Assembly: GCA_025351245.1 (NCBI GenBank)
Contig: JANXWH010000055.1
Span: 1-39,895 of the forward strand
DNA length: 39,895 nt
DNA from: Chloroflexota bacterium
Lineage (GTDB): Bacteria; Chloroflexota; Limnocylindria; Limnocylindrales; CSP1-4
Reading direction: 5' to 3'
The notes under the pieces were generated by a model, which worked only from the letters and a program-made list of their open reading frames with translations, did not search any database and had not been told where the DNA came from. Shown here in pieces: positions 25,293 through 34,575 of this stretch. The translations under genes were made by a program, and so were the position numbers. Position 1 is the stretch's first letter; every line of letters begins with the position of its first letter.

Positions 25293-26282
25293 CTAGGACT
25301 CCGCTGTCACGCGCGTGTAAGCGGCCGCGACGACGACGATGATCGCGCCGAAGAGGACCTGGCGCGTCGGCTCGGGCAGCCCGAGCACGGTGAGCAAGGC
25401 CGTGAGCACCGTCAGGATGAGCGCGCCGACGATCGTGCCGCCGAAGCCGCCGCGGCCGCCAAGGATCGAGGTCCCACCGATCACCGCCGCCGCGACGGCC
25501 GGCAGGAGCGAGGTATCCACGAGCGACACGCTGGCGGTGTTGGTGAGACCCGTGATGAGCAGGCCGGCTATCGCCGCCATCAGCGCGGAGATCACGTACA
25601 GGGCGATCAGGACCTGCCATGCGCGGGCGCCCGACAGCCGCGCGGCAACCGGGTTGTCGCCGATCGCGTACAGCAATCGGCCGAATCCGGTCCGCCGCAG
25701 GCCCAGGAGGATCAGGAGCATCAACGGAACGAACACCACCAGGCTGTACGGCAGGACGTCGAGGAACGTGCCCGTCCCGAGCGTCCTGAGCGACGAGGGA
25801 ACACCCGCGCCCGTCTGCACCATCTGCAGCTGCCAGACGTTCGCCAGGCCCAGCACGACGAAGCTCATCCCGAGGGTCATGATCAGCGGGTGCACCCGGA
25901 ACACGCCGACCCCGATCCCGTTGAGCAACCCGGCCAGTGCCGCCGCCACGAGCGCCACGGCGATGCCCTCGATCACGCCGCCGGGACTGTTCACGAGCGT
26001 TGCGGTGACGAACCCGGCCATGGATGCGACCGCGGCGACCGAGAGGTCGATGCCGCCGGTCAGCATGGTCAGCGTCTGGCAGCCGGCAAGGATTGCCAGG
26101 GGCACGGAGGCGCGCAGGATGACGCTCGCCCACTCGGGATTGACGATGCCCGGATCCGCCAGCTCGATGACCACGACCAGGAGGACGAGCAGTCCGACCA
26201 GCGGGATGATGGGCCGGTCGCGGAGCAGACCGCGCCAGGCGTCCACCCTGAGCCAGCGGTTGGCAGGCGGGGTCGCGCTCAT
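25293..26282 (-). CDS. Sugar ABC transporter permease (RbsC/BPD_transp_2 type), second
   Basis: 329 residues with about eight to ten TM helices. Typical segments: LAGCQTLTMLTGGIDLSVAAVASMAG, YAIGDNPVAARLSGAR (the EAA-like cytosolic loop that meets the ATPase) and AAAVIGGTSILGGRGGFGGTIVGALIL. It starts with ATGA overlapping the first permease, and the two permeases should form a heterodimeric channel. Last gene of the importer operon. Confidence 0.92.
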   Translation of the reverse strand: MSATPPANRWLRVDAWRGLLRDRPIIPLVGLLVLLVVVIELADPGIVNPEWASVILRASVPLAILAGCQTLTMLTGGIDLSVAAVASMAGFVTATLVNSPGGVIEGIAVALVAAALAGLLNGIGVGVFRVHPLIMTLGMSFVVLGLANVWQLQMVQTGAGVPSSLRTLGTGTFLDVLPYSLVVFVPLMLLILLGLRRTGFGRLLYAIGDNPVAARLSGARAWQVLIALYVISALMAAIAGLLITGLTNTASVSLVDTSLLPAVAAAVIGGTSILGGRGGFGGTIVGALILTVLTALLTVLGLPEPTRQVLFGAIIVVVAAAYTRVTAES

Positions 26283-27274
26283 GCGCGGGCCCGCCGAAGC
26301 TGGATGAGGCTCCCGAACATCACCACGCCGATGAGGATGACGCCCTGGGCGACGAGCGCCAGGTTCGAGTCCATGTTGAGGAACGTCATGTCGGTCGCGA
26401 TCAGTTGGAGGACGACGACGGCGACGATCGGGCCGAAGACACCGCCCCGGCCGCCGGCGAGGCTGACGCCGCCGAGGACGACCGCCGCCACGCTCTCCAG
26501 CGTGTACGGCCCGGGGACGGGCGTCCCGATCCCGGTGCTCGCCGTGAGGGAGAGGCCCGCGAACGCAGCGAACAGGCCGGTGAGGGCATAGGCGAGGAAC
26601 CTCGTCCTCCCGACGGCGACGCCGCTCCGGAACGCCGCCGGGCGGTTGCTGCCGATCGCGTAGATCGACAGGCCCAGCCGCGATCCCCGGATCGGGATCC
26701 AGATGATGGCCACCGTGACGACGAGGACGACTGCCGCCTTCGGGACCCATTCGTTGGCAAACGACCCGGTTGCGAGTCCCATGAGCCAATGCGAGGCGCC
26801 GCCACCCGGCGCGGCCCGGACGAGCAGCGCGACACCGGCCCACACGAAGGACATCGCGAGCGTGACCACGATGTCCGGGACGCGGGTGATGACGATGAGG
26901 GCGCCGTTCACGGCGCCGAGCGCGAGACCCAGGAGGAGCACGGCCACCACGACGGCGACCCCGAACTCCTCGCCCTGGCCTTGCATCGCCGTTGCCGTGA
27001 CGACACTGGTGAGCGCCATCATCGATCCGATCGACAGGTCGATCCCGCCGCCGATGACGGCGACCCCCTGCGCGACGGCGGCGAAGGCAAGCGGCAGCAC
27101 GCCGATGCCGAGCCCCTGGACTGCCGCCACCCCGTAGCTCGGCTGGATGAGCTTCGTGAACGCCAGGAGGAGGGCAAGGAACCCGAGCAGCCCGATCGTC
27201 CAGGTGTTGCGGCGGGCCGTGGCGACAACCGAGTCGAGGGTGCGCTGGCGCGATGCGATCGCCGCGGCGGTCAC
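26279..27274 (-). CDS. Sugar ABC transporter permease (RbsC/BPD_transp_2 type), first
   Basis: 331 residues from a GTG overlapping the ATPase stop (GTGA). Segments: VAVIGGGIDLSIGSMMALTSVV, YAIGSNRPAAFRSGVAVGRT (ATPase-contact loop) and AAVVLGGVSLAGGRGGVFGPIVAVVVL. The open frame extends upstream over the ATPase only as shadow. It is paralogous to the next gene. Confidence 0.92.
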   Translation of the reverse strand: MTAAAIASRQRTLDSVVATARRNTWTIGLLGFLALLLAFTKLIQPSYGVAAVQGLGIGVLPLAFAAVAQGVAVIGGGIDLSIGSMMALTSVVTATAMQGQGEEFGVAVVVAVLLLGLALGAVNGALIVITRVPDIVVTLAMSFVWAGVALLVRAAPGGGASHWLMGLATGSFANEWVPKAAVVLVVTVAIIWIPIRGSRLGLSIYAIGSNRPAAFRSGVAVGRTRFLAYALTGLFAAFAGLSLTASTGIGTPVPGPYTLESVAAVVLGGVSLAGGRGGVFGPIVAVVVLQLIATDMTFLNMDSNLALVAQGVILIGVVMFGSLIQLRRARA

Positions 27275-28854
27275 CCCCGGGCCTCCGGGCCCCCGGCCAC
27301 CTCGGATGGCGGCCGGTCGACGCTCGCCGCATCGACGACGGCGGCGGCGACCTGCTCGGGCATCGGAGCGTCCGACCGCAGGTGGTAGGCAGCGCGCAGG
27401 AGCGTCGCCTCGTCCGCGTCCACGGCGCCGACCTCGGCCACCACCCGCCCGCCGAAGATCACGATCGCGCGGTCGCACACGAGCTGCACCTCCTTCAGCT
27501 CCGAGGTGTAGAGGAGCACCGCCGCCCCGGCTTCGGCGAGGTCGCGGAGCAGGAGGTAGATCTGCTGCTTGGTCCTGATGTCGATCCCGCGGGTCGGGTC
27601 GAAGCACAGCATGGTACGGACCCCGCCGGCGACCCACCGCGCGATCGTCACCTTCTGCTGGTTGCCGCCGGAGAGCCGGCGGACCTCGCTTCCGGCGCGG
27701 GCGTCGATCTGCAGCTTGGTGACCGCCTGGTCGACCTTCTGCCGCTCCGCGCCCAGGTCGATCAGCCCCCACCGGCCGATGCGCGCCGTGAACGGCAGGG
27801 CGATGTTCTCCCGCACCGACCGCTGCATGAGGAGGGCCTCCGCACGGTCGGCGGCGACGTACACCAGCCCGGCGCGGATGGCGTCCGCAGGGTGACGGAA
27901 CGAGGCGGCGGAACCGTCCACGAGGAGCTCGCCGCTGCCCGGGCGCTCTGAGCCGGCGAGGATGTCGAACAGCTCGTCCTGGCCCTGGCCCTCCAGCGCC
28001 ACGACCCCGAGCACTTCGCCGGGGTAGAGGTCGAACGAGACGTCCCGGAGCTTCGTCCCCGAGCTGATCCCGCGCACTGCCAGGCGCGGCGTCGCGCCCG
28101 TCCCACGGTGCCCCGCTGTCGCCTCCGCGACCGCCGGCATCTCGTGGATGATCTGGCCGAGCATCAGCTCGACGATCCGCTCGTCCGAGCCCGCCGTCAC
28201 GTCGACGACGCCGACGGTCTCGCCCTCCCGCAGCACCGTCGCCCGGTCGCACACGGACGCGATCTCGCTGAGGCGGTGGGAGATGAAGACGACCGAGCGC
28301 TCTCCGCCGCGTCGGCTCCCGACCACCTCGAGCACGCGCTCCGTCAGGTTGGCGGGCAGGGCCGCGGTCATCTCGTCGAGCATGAGCACGTCGGGCTCGA
28401 TCGCGAGCGCCCGCGCGAGGTCGATGATCCGGAGCGAGGCCAGCGGAAGGCGCCGCGCCATGCTCGACAGATCAAGGTCCCCGAGGCCGAGCTCGGCGAG
28501 CCAGTGCCGGAATGGCTCCAACGGCGTGTCGGTCAGGCGCAGGTTGGCCCGGATGTCCAGGTCCGGGATGATGGACGGCTCCTGGTACACGGAGACCAGC
28601 CCACCGCGGCGCGCCTCGGCCGGGGAGTGGACGGTGCGTTCCCGCCCTCGGACCGCGATCCGTCCGCCGTCCGGCCGGACTGCCCCGGTGAGGATCTTGA
28701 CGAGGGTGCTCTTGCCGGCGCCATTGGCGCCCATGAGCGCATGGACCTCCCCGGGGCGCACGGCCAGGGACGCCGACCTCAGGGCAACGACGGCGCCGTA
28801 GGTCTTGGAGACGCCTGTCGCCTCGAGCATCAAGTCAGTGGCGGTGATGGTCAT
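27271..28854 (-). CDS. Sugar ABC transporter ATPase, two-domain (RbsA/MglA type)
   Basis: 527 residues. Domain 1: Walker A GANGAGKST (42-50), Walker B VLMLDEMTAAL, but its signature reads LPLASLRIIDLARAL instead of LSGGxxQ. Domain 2: no normal Walker A (VALEGQGQDEL), an intact signature LSGGNQQK (394-401) and Walker B TMLCFDPTRGID. Such complementary halves give one full ATP site, usual in this family, although domain 1's signature is more altered than most. The start has AGGA six bases upstream. Confidence 0.93.
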   Translation of the reverse strand: MTITATDLMLEATGVSKTYGAVVALRSASLAVRPGEVHALMGANGAGKSTLVKILTGAVRPDGGRIAVRGRERTVHSPAEARRGGLVSVYQEPSIIPDLDIRANLRLTDTPLEPFRHWLAELGLGDLDLSSMARRLPLASLRIIDLARALAIEPDVLMLDEMTAALPANLTERVLEVVGSRRGGERSVVFISHRLSEIASVCDRATVLREGETVGVVDVTAGSDERIVELMLGQIIHEMPAVAEATAGHRGTGATPRLAVRGISSGTKLRDVSFDLYPGEVLGVVALEGQGQDELFDILAGSERPGSGELLVDGSAASFRHPADAIRAGLVYVAADRAEALLMQRSVRENIALPFTARIGRWGLIDLGAERQKVDQAVTKLQIDARAGSEVRRLSGGNQQKVTIARWVAGGVRTMLCFDPTRGIDIRTKQQIYLLLRDLAEAGAAVLLYTSELKEVQLVCDRAIVIFGGRVVAEVGAVDADEATLLRAAYHLRSDAPMPEQVAAAVVDAASVDRPPSEVAGGPEARG

Positions 28855-28878
28855 CGATTTCCTGGAACTGGAGGGATG

Positions 28879-28919
28879 TCGCGCGAGGGACGCCGGCGGA
28901 ACCGGCGTCCCTCGCGCGA
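28879..28919 (-). promoter_or_regulatory. 18-bp intercistronic hairpin between binding protein and ATPase
   Basis: TCGCGCGAGGGACGCCGG, a 5-base loop (CGGAA on plus), and its exact complement make a perfect 18-bp stem, the strongest hairpin in the window. It lies 19 bases after the binding-protein stop. It has no T tract, so it more likely protects the upstream mRNA end and partly stops transcription, giving more binding protein than ATPase. Confidence 0.7.
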
Positions 28920-28938
28920 GCTGCGTCTGCTGGTCGAG

Positions 28939-30123
28939 TTACGCGCCCTTGCAGGACGCGGGGACGGTGTTGGGATCGTACGTGGTCCAGCCCTCGATGG
29001 AGAGGCTGAGCGGCCACAGCAGGTCCATCCCGGGGACGGACACCCACGAATTCAGCCCCGCCTTGCCGGTATCGGTCAGGTTGTCGAGCAACACCGGGTC
29101 CAGCAGGACGGTGTTGGCCTTGGCGCCGGCAGAGGCGGTGACCGTCTCGCCGTTGAGGAGCTTGAGCGCCAGGGTGATGCCCGCACCGCCGACGGAGGCC
29201 GTGTTGGTCACGGCCGCGCCCTTGAGGCCCGGGAAGTTGGTGGGATCGAGGAGCTGGGCGACGAACCCGCCGATGTCGGCATCGACGATGGGCACGAACT
29301 TCTTGTTGGCAGCTTTGATGGCATCGACGATCTGCTTGCCCATGCCCGACGCCCAGATGCCCTGGATCTTGTCGTACTGGCCGCTCTGGATGAAGTCGTT
29401 GGTCAGCTGGGTGGTCTTTGCCGGATCCCACCCCGTGAACACGCCGTCCGCGGTCGGGACGACCTTGATGCCCGGGTAGTCCTTGAGGACGTTCTTGAAC
29501 CCGATGTCACGGTCGGAGTCGGCCGGGTGGCCGGCGAGGCCGCGCGTGTACCAGACGGTGCCCTTGCCTCCGAGCTGGTCGAACAGCCACTTGGCGCCGA
29601 GCTCCGCGTACTTCACCTGGTTGTTGGTCAGGTTCCACGTGCTAGGGTCGGTCACGTTGGCATCGACCGAGACGGTCACGATCCCGGCGGCTTTCGCCTC
29701 GGCAAGGGCCGGGTTGAGGGCAGCCGGATCGTTCGGGTTGAAGACGATCGCTTTGACGCCCTTCGCGATCAGGTTCCGGATGTCGGACAGCTGGCCAGCA
29801 GCGTCCGTGTTGCGGTGGATCACGGTGAGGTTGGAGACCGAACCCGACGCCTTGGCCTGTGCCTTGGCCGTGCAGACCTGCTCCTCGCGGAAGCCGTTGC
29901 CCACGCCGCCGCCGTTCGAGTACCCGATCGTGTACTGCTTCGGGGCTGCCGACGGCGAGGCTGCCGCTGCGGACGGCGCGGCGGACGGCGCGACGGACGC
30001 CGCTGCAGACGGCGCTGCGGCCGATGCCGCGGGCGAGGGTGTTGCGGCACCGGAGCACGCTCCGACGACGACCGCGATCGCGGCCAGCATCGCGAGGCTG
30101 CGCACGATTCCGTTTCGTTTCAT
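28939..30123 (-). CDS. Sugar-binding lipoprotein of the ABC importer (RbsB type)
   Basis: 394 residues. Signal peptide with lipobox VGAC (Cys23), then an Ala/Ser/Pro linker of about 35 residues, then a periplasmic-binding-protein type 1 fold: YTIGYSNGGGVGNGFREEQV, NTDAAGQLSDIRNLIAKGVKAIVFNPNDPAALNPAL, AGIVTVSVDANV and WASGMGKQIVDAIKAAN. GGAGGAG lies eight bases before the ATG. It is longer than RbsB (about 300 residues). The ligand should be a sugar or sugar derivative. Confidence 0.92.
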   Translation of the reverse strand: MKRNGIVRSLAMLAAIAVVVGACSGAATPSPAASAAAPSAAASVAPSAAPSAAAASPSAAPKQYTIGYSNGGGVGNGFREEQVCTAKAQAKASGSVSNLTVIHRNTDAAGQLSDIRNLIAKGVKAIVFNPNDPAALNPALAEAKAAGIVTVSVDANVTDPSTWNLTNNQVKYAELGAKWLFDQLGGKGTVWYTRGLAGHPADSDRDIGFKNVLKDYPGIKVVPTADGVFTGWDPAKTTQLTNDFIQSGQYDKIQGIWASGMGKQIVDAIKAANKKFVPIVDADIGGFVAQLLDPTNFPGLKGAAVTNTASVGGAGITLALKLLNGETVTASAGAKANTVLLDPVLLDNLTDTGKAGLNSWVSVPGMDLLWPLSLSIEGWTTYDPNTVPASCKGA

Positions 30124-30214
30124 GAACGGGACTCCTCCACTGGGTGACCGCCGGCTCCTCGCTGGAGCGCCGGTCGAGCCATTGATGACTGCGTTGCTGC
30201 GGCCCGTCGCCTCG

Positions 30215-30382
30215 TTATCCACCTCCTCGCTGGTCGATCGCACGGGCCAGCTGCCGCGCGTGGTCTCGGTAGGTGCGTCCACGAGGGTGACTGCGCCGAC
30301 GGTGGACCCGGGTCCAATGGGGCTCTCCGGGCCGCCGGTCGTCACCATCCGAATCGAGCATCCCCAGCCGGCCGGTACGCAT
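30215..30382 (-). CDS. Possible 55-codon ORF coupled to deoC
   Basis: An ATG overlapping the deoC stop (TGATG) opens a frame of 55 residues (MRTGRLGMLD...YRDHARQLARAIDQ). It is Arg-rich, like an out-of-frame reading of GC-rich DNA, and shows no domain. The junction is the only argument for it. The binding-protein promoter should also lie in this space. Confidence 0.25.
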   Translation of the reverse strand: MRTGRLGMLDSDGDDRRPGEPHWTRVHRRRSHPRGRTYRDHARQLARAIDQRGGG

Positions 30383-31122
30383 CAGTAGCCGCCCGGCTCG
30401 CCGGTCGACGCACCGGCGGGCGCGGTCCCGGCCTTGCGCGCGCGGAAGTCCAGGATGATCGCCTCGGTCGCGGTGGCGCCGATCCGGGTGACGCCGAGCT
30501 CCATGACGGCCAGGAGCGCGTCGAGCGTTCGAACCCCGCCGGCGGCCTTGACCCGGACGTGGGGCGAGGTGTTGGCGCGCATCAGGCGGAGGTCGTCGTG
30601 CGTTGCGCCGGACGGCGCGAAGCCGGTGCTCGTCTTCACGAAGTCGGCGCCGGCGGCTTCGGTGAGGCGGCACGCTCGGACCTTCTCGTCGTCGGTCAGG
30701 TAGGCGTTCTCGAAGATCACCTTGACGATCGCGCCGGCGGCATGCCCAACCGTCACGACGGCCTCGATGTCCGCCTGGACGTCGGCGTCGCGGCCGGACT
30801 TGAGCGCGCCGATCTGGAGGACCATGTCCAGCTCGGTGGCACCGTCGGCCAGCGCTTGCTGGGCCTCGAAGACCTTCGTCTCCGTGCGGTGGTTGCCGTG
30901 CGGGAACCCGATGGTGGTGCCGACCGCGACATCCGTACCGGCGAGGAGCGCCGCCGCCCGCCTGACGTCCACCGGCCGCACGCAGACCGATGCCACGTCG
31001 TACTTCGCGGCCAGCCGACAGCCGGCCTCGACGAACGCGTCGTCCAGCTCCGGCCGCAGCAGCGAGTGATCGATGGTCTTCGCGATGTCGCGCTCGGTGA
31101 GCTTGTCGATGAAGAGTGCCAT
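30382..31122 (-). CDS. deoC: Deoxyribose-phosphate aldolase (or DeoC/LacD-like aldolase)
   Basis: 246 residues. Class I aldolase: KTIDHSLLRPE at the N-terminus, the Asp in ELDMVLQIGALKSG, the Schiff-base Lys in GADFVKTSTGF and the second Lys in VRVKAAGGVRT. Splits 2-deoxyribose 5-phosphate into glyceraldehyde 3-phosphate and acetaldehyde, but in a catabolic cluster a related phosphosugar is possible. It starts 20 bases after the isomerase/epimerase gene. Confidence 0.9.
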   Translation of the reverse strand: MALFIDKLTERDIAKTIDHSLLRPELDDAFVEAGCRLAAKYDVASVCVRPVDVRRAAALLAGTDVAVGTTIGFPHGNHRTETKVFEAQQALADGATELDMVLQIGALKSGRDADVQADIEAVVTVGHAAGAIVKVIFENAYLTDDEKVRACRLTEAAGADFVKTSTGFAPSGATHDDLRLMRANTSPHVRVKAAGGVRTLDALLAVMELGVTRIGATATEAIILDFRARKAGTAPAGASTGEPGGY

Positions 31123-31142
31123 GGGGCTCCTGCCTGGGGACG

Positions 31143-32057
31143 CTACTTGCAGTACGGCCGCAGCACGTCCCTCGCGATGAGGAACCCCTGTTTGACCTTG
31201 TCGTCGGTGCCCTCGAAGCGGCGATCCTCGTGCTCGATGATGCAGTCGCCCTCGAAGCCCTGCCGGTAGAGCTCCGAGAAGACGATGCTCCAGTCAACCT
31301 CGCCGAGGCCCGGGATGCGCGGGATCTGCCAGCCGATGCCCATCGAGAAGACGCCCCGCTCGTAGAGCCCGTCGCGGTCGATCATCAGGTCCTTGGCCTG
31401 GAAGTGAAGGACGTGGGCGCCGAACTCCTTGAGGAACCGGCGCGCATCGATCATCTGGAGGACGAGGTGCGACGGGTCGAAGTTGAGCCCGATCGTGCCG
31501 CCCCACTGCTCCAGGATCCGGCGCCACATGCGCGGGGTCGTGGCGATGTTGTGCCCGCCCGGCCATTCGTCGTACGAGAACAGCATCGGGCAGTTCTCGA
31601 GCGTGACCTTCCGACCGTGGTCGTTGGCGAATGCCACGACGTCCGGCCAGACGCGGAGCGCCTCCTCCCAGTTCTGGTCCTGGTTCTTCGCGCCGTCACC
31701 GCCCATGAACGTGTTCACCAGGGGCACGCCCATCTTCTCCGCGGCGGTGATCACGTGCTTCAGGTGGCCGATCACCTGCTCGCGATGGGCCGGGTCGGGG
31801 TGGAGCGGGTTCGGGTAGAAGCCCAGGCCGGAGATCGAGAGGCCCTTGCCCGCGAGCTCGTCCACGATCTCGGTGGCCTGCGACGACGACAGGTTCGCAA
31901 CGTCGATGTGGCTCGTCCCGGCATACCGGCGGGTGGGGCCGGTGGTCCGCGGCCAGCAGGCGATCTCGAGGACCTCGAAGCCGGTCCCGGCAGCCCAGTC
32001 GGCCACCTCCATGAGCGGCGTGGCGGGGAATGGTGCGGTCAGGAAGCCGAGCTTCAT
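31143..32057 (-). CDS. Sugar isomerase/epimerase family TIM-barrel protein
   Basis: 304 residues, AP-endonuclease-2/xylose-isomerase-like barrel. Starts MKLGFLTAPFPATPLMEVADWAAGTGFEVLEI. Likely metal ligands are the Glu in VTLENCP, the Asp-Pro-Ser-His in NFDPSHL, the His in VLHFQAKD and the Glu in CIIEHEDRRFEG. Some family members isomerise sugars, others dehydrate inosose or cleave 3-keto-glycosides. GGAGGG precedes the start. It lies between a Gfo/Idh/MocA dehydrogenase and deoC. Confidence 0.88.
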   Translation of the reverse strand: MKLGFLTAPFPATPLMEVADWAAGTGFEVLEIACWPRTTGPTRRYAGTSHIDVANLSSSQATEIVDELAGKGLSISGLGFYPNPLHPDPAHREQVIGHLKHVITAAEKMGVPLVNTFMGGDGAKNQDQNWEEALRVWPDVVAFANDHGRKVTLENCPMLFSYDEWPGGHNIATTPRMWRRILEQWGGTIGLNFDPSHLVLQMIDARRFLKEFGAHVLHFQAKDLMIDRDGLYERGVFSMGIGWQIPRIPGLGEVDWSIVFSELYRQGFEGDCIIEHEDRRFEGTDDKVKQGFLIARDVLRPYCK

Positions 32058-32112
32058 CGCGGCTGACCCTCCAGGCTCAACGGCGTGACGAGGTGACACG
32101 AGGGGATGATTG

Positions 32113-32123
32113 TCGATAATCGA
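32113..32123. promoter_or_regulatory. AT-rich palindrome upstream of the isomerase gene
   Basis: TCGATAATCGA, a perfect 11-bp palindrome inside an unusually AT-rich patch (32107-32137) in an otherwise GC-rich gap of 121 bases between the Gfo/Idh/MocA gene and the isomerase gene. It may hold an internal promoter with an operator, for example for a GntR- or LacI-type regulator not in this window. Confidence 0.35.
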
Positions 32124-32178
32124 TTGCCGAGAGTATCACCTCGCCGCGCGCCGTCCAAGCCCATCGGGCAAACGCCGC

Positions 32179-33339
32179 TCATGCGGGTCGGGCCACCTCG
32201 ACCCAGCGGCCGGCGCGCGAGCTCTCCAGGACGGCGTCGCCGATGAGCATCTCCTCATGGCCGTCGGCGAAGGTCGCGTAGGCGGGCGCCCGGGACGGGA
32301 CCCCGGCGACGACGTCGGCGTAGATCGCGGCGAAGACGGCGCCGAACGTGTCCGCAAATCCTTCCACGTGCCCGCCCGGCAGCCGGGCGGCGGCGCGCCC
32401 GCTGGCGTTCATGAGGGCCGGGTTTCGGAGAAGGAGCTCGTTGGGCCGGTCGCGATGGCCGATCCAGAGCTGCTCGGGCTGCTCGGAGTCCCACGCCACG
32501 GCGGACGAGGAGCCGTCGATCTGGTAGGCAAGGCTGTTCTTCCGGCCTGGACTGAGCTGGGAGATCGCCACGCTGCCGCGCGCTCCGCCCTCGAGACGCA
32601 GGAGGATCGTCGCCACGTCCTCCGTGTGGATCTCGACCGGGATGGTCTCCGAGGCGCGCTCCGTGGAGAAGGTGAGGACGGGACCGGCGGGCTTCCGGCG
32701 GACCGGGATGAACGTGGTGAGGTCGGCCATGACCGCCTCGACCCGGCGTCCGGTCAGGAACGTGGTCAGGTCGAGCCAGTGCGAGCCGATGTCCCCCACT
32801 GCCCGCAGGGCTCCGCCCTGGTCCTTTTCCAGGCGCCAGTTCCAGTCCGTGTCGTAGAGCAGCCAGTCCTGGAAGTACCGCCCGGTGACCAGCCGGACGT
32901 CGCCGAGCCCGCCCTCGCGGACCAGGCCGGCCACGTGCTGGTTGAGCGGATAGAAGCGGATGTTGAAGTTGACCGCGTTGACCAGGCCGCTGGCCGCGGC
33001 CAGCTCCACCAGTTCCGCCGACTCCCCGGACGTCATCGCCAACGGCTTCTCGCAGATGACGTGCCGACCCGCGGCGAGGATCTCCTTGACCTGCGGATGG
33101 TGGAGCTCATTCGGCGACGTGACGTGCACGACCTGGACGGCGTCGTCCGCGAGGGTCTCCGCCAGGCTCGCATAGGCCCGCGGCAGCCCCAGCTCCGCGG
33201 CGCGCACGGCGCCCAGCTCCGGCGTCGCCTCCAGAAGCCCGACGACCCGGACGCCGATCCGGCGCAGCGCCTCGATGTGGACCGTGCCGATGAAGCCGCT
33301 GCCAACGACGGCGGCCCCGATGTCACTGAAGTGCCTCAT
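32179..33339 (-). CDS. Gfo/Idh/MocA-family sugar dehydrogenase, first
   Basis: 386 residues. NAD-binding segment AAVVGSGFIGTVHIEALRRIG, the family motif HVICEKPLAM, and the C-terminal domain with GDIGSHWLDLTTFLTG (the Asp/His used for hydride transfer). Oxidises a hydroxyl of a sugar, sugar acid, cyclitol or glycoside. CGGAG lies six bases before the ATG; the open frame upstream is spurious. The 75-bp AraC-type element ends 34 bases before its start. Confidence 0.9.
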   Translation of the reverse strand: MRHFSDIGAAVVGSGFIGTVHIEALRRIGVRVVGLLEATPELGAVRAAELGLPRAYASLAETLADDAVQVVHVTSPNELHHPQVKEILAAGRHVICEKPLAMTSGESAELVELAAASGLVNAVNFNIRFYPLNQHVAGLVREGGLGDVRLVTGRYFQDWLLYDTDWNWRLEKDQGGALRAVGDIGSHWLDLTTFLTGRRVEAVMADLTTFIPVRRKPAGPVLTFSTERASETIPVEIHTEDVATILLRLEGGARGSVAISQLSPGRKNSLAYQIDGSSSAVAWDSEQPEQLWIGHRDRPNELLLRNPALMNASGRAAARLPGGHVEGFADTFGAVFAAIYADVVAGVPSRAPAYATFADGHEEMLIGDAVLESSRAGRWVEVARPA

Positions 33340-33373
33340 ACCAACTCCGGAGCCCGCGACGTCATGCTGTCGG

Positions 33374-33448
33374 TCGCCAGTCTCGCGGTCGGCGCTCGCC
33401 AGCGGCAATGACACTAACGGCAGATTAACTGTCAGGAGCGGCTGGCGC
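33374..33448 (-). promoter_or_regulatory. AraC-type promoter/operator element, copy 1 (drives minus-strand arm)
   Basis: A 75-bp element that matches 69 of 75 positions with the copy at 34650-34724, read toward the gene it precedes. It holds TGACA (33434-33430) and TGTCA (33413-33409), spaced 21 bp start to start, the usual spacing of AraC-family half-sites. TTGCCG, a -35-like box, follows the second half-site. Confidence 0.7.
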
Positions 33449-33597
33449 CGGGCGTCGGTGACGTCCCCCGCCGGGATGAGTTGGACATGTTTGGCCATTT
33501 CCGTCCATTCGGCCCTCCTGCCAACCGGGCCACGAGTCCGATCATCCACGCCAGGCCTGCAGCATCTCCCGGACGTCGGCGGAGGCGAAGCCGGGCC

Positions 33598-34548
33598 ATG
33601 GAGGGTTTCGTGACGGTCTTCTTCTGGCAGCACGACCTCGATCCGGCGTTCCCACTGTCCGTGCTCGAATACGAGACACGTGACGCGGACGACCAGCTGC
33701 ACTGGCACGAGTACCTCGAGATCGCGCTATGCCTCCAGGGGAGCGGGCGGTTCCTGTTCGGGCGCCGCAGCTATCCTGCCGAGCCCGGAGACATCTTTCT
33801 GATCGACGACGCCGAGCCGCACGTGTGCGTCACCGATCCCCCCAACCGGATGCGCCTCCTCCTCGCGCTCTTCCGCCCGGAGCTCATCGCGGCGCCGGGC
33901 TGTCGCAGCTTCGACGCCGAGTACCTGGCCCCTTTCAGATGCGGTGGGCGTCCGTTCGCCAACCGCCTTCCAGGAGGAGGGCCGGCCGCCTCCGAGCTCC
34001 GGCCGATCCTCCTCGAGCTCAAGACGATCTGGGACCGGGAGGATCCCGCCGATCGGCACCTCCTCGACGCCATCCTGAGACGCGCGCTCGCCGTCCTTGT
34101 GCGGCATGCGCGTGCCAGCGAGTCGGCTCGGGATGACTCGGCCGCGCCCAGCGATCGACACGAGCAGGTTCGGCCGGTGCTGAGCTACGTCGAGCAGCAC
34201 TTCAGGGAGAGCCTGACGCTGGAGCGGGTGTCGGAGCACGTGCACGTGAGCGCGTCGCGCGTGCGCCACCTGTTCAAGGACGTGACGAGCGTGGGCTTCA
34301 AGGAGTACGTCACGAGCCTGCGCCTCTCGGAGGCGAAGCGCCTGCTTCTGACCAGCGATACCTGCGTGCAGGAGGTGGCCTACACCGTCGGGTACACCAA
34401 CCTGAACCAGTTCTACAAGGTGTTCCAGCGCTACTCGTCGATGTCGCCCGCCGACTACCGGCGGTACTACCGGCGTTCGGGCGGGGCAGAGGTCGTGCTG
34501 CGGGAAGACCGCGGGCTTGCGCGCGGGGGTCCCGCGCGCGTCGCGTGA
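33598..34548 (+). CDS. AraC-family transcriptional regulator
   Basis: 316 residues from MEGFVTVFFW; an in-frame ATG 39 codons upstream (33481) gives only low-complexity sequence. The N-terminal cupin (HWHEYLEIALCLQGSGRFLFG and PGDIFLIDDAEPH) binds the effector; two helix-turn-helices follow (LTLERVSEHVHVSASRVRHLFK and VQEVAYTVGYTNLNQFYKVFQRYSSMSPADYRR). It sits between two nearly identical outward-facing elements, which suggests it activates both catabolic arms. Confidence 0.93.
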   Translation: MEGFVTVFFWQHDLDPAFPLSVLEYETRDADDQLHWHEYLEIALCLQGSGRFLFGRRSYPAEPGDIFLIDDAEPHVCVTDPPNRMRLLLALFRPELIAAPGCRSFDAEYLAPFRCGGRPFANRLPGGGPAASELRPILLELKTIWDREDPADRHLLDAILRRALAVLVRHARASESARDDSAAPSDRHEQVRPVLSYVEQHFRESLTLERVSEHVHVSASRVRHLFKDVTSVGFKEYVTSLRLSEAKRLLLTSDTCVQEVAYTVGYTNLNQFYKVFQRYSSMSPADYRRYYRRSGGAEVVLREDRGLARGGPARVA

Positions 34549-34575
34549 CTCACGGGCACGCGTTGCCCGTGAGTC
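34547..34575 (+). terminator. Hairpin at the end of the AraC gene
   Basis: GACTCACGGGCA-CGCGT-TGCCCGTGAGTC, a perfect 12-bp stem starting in the stop codon. No T tract. It would insulate the next promoter at 34650. Confidence 0.6.
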
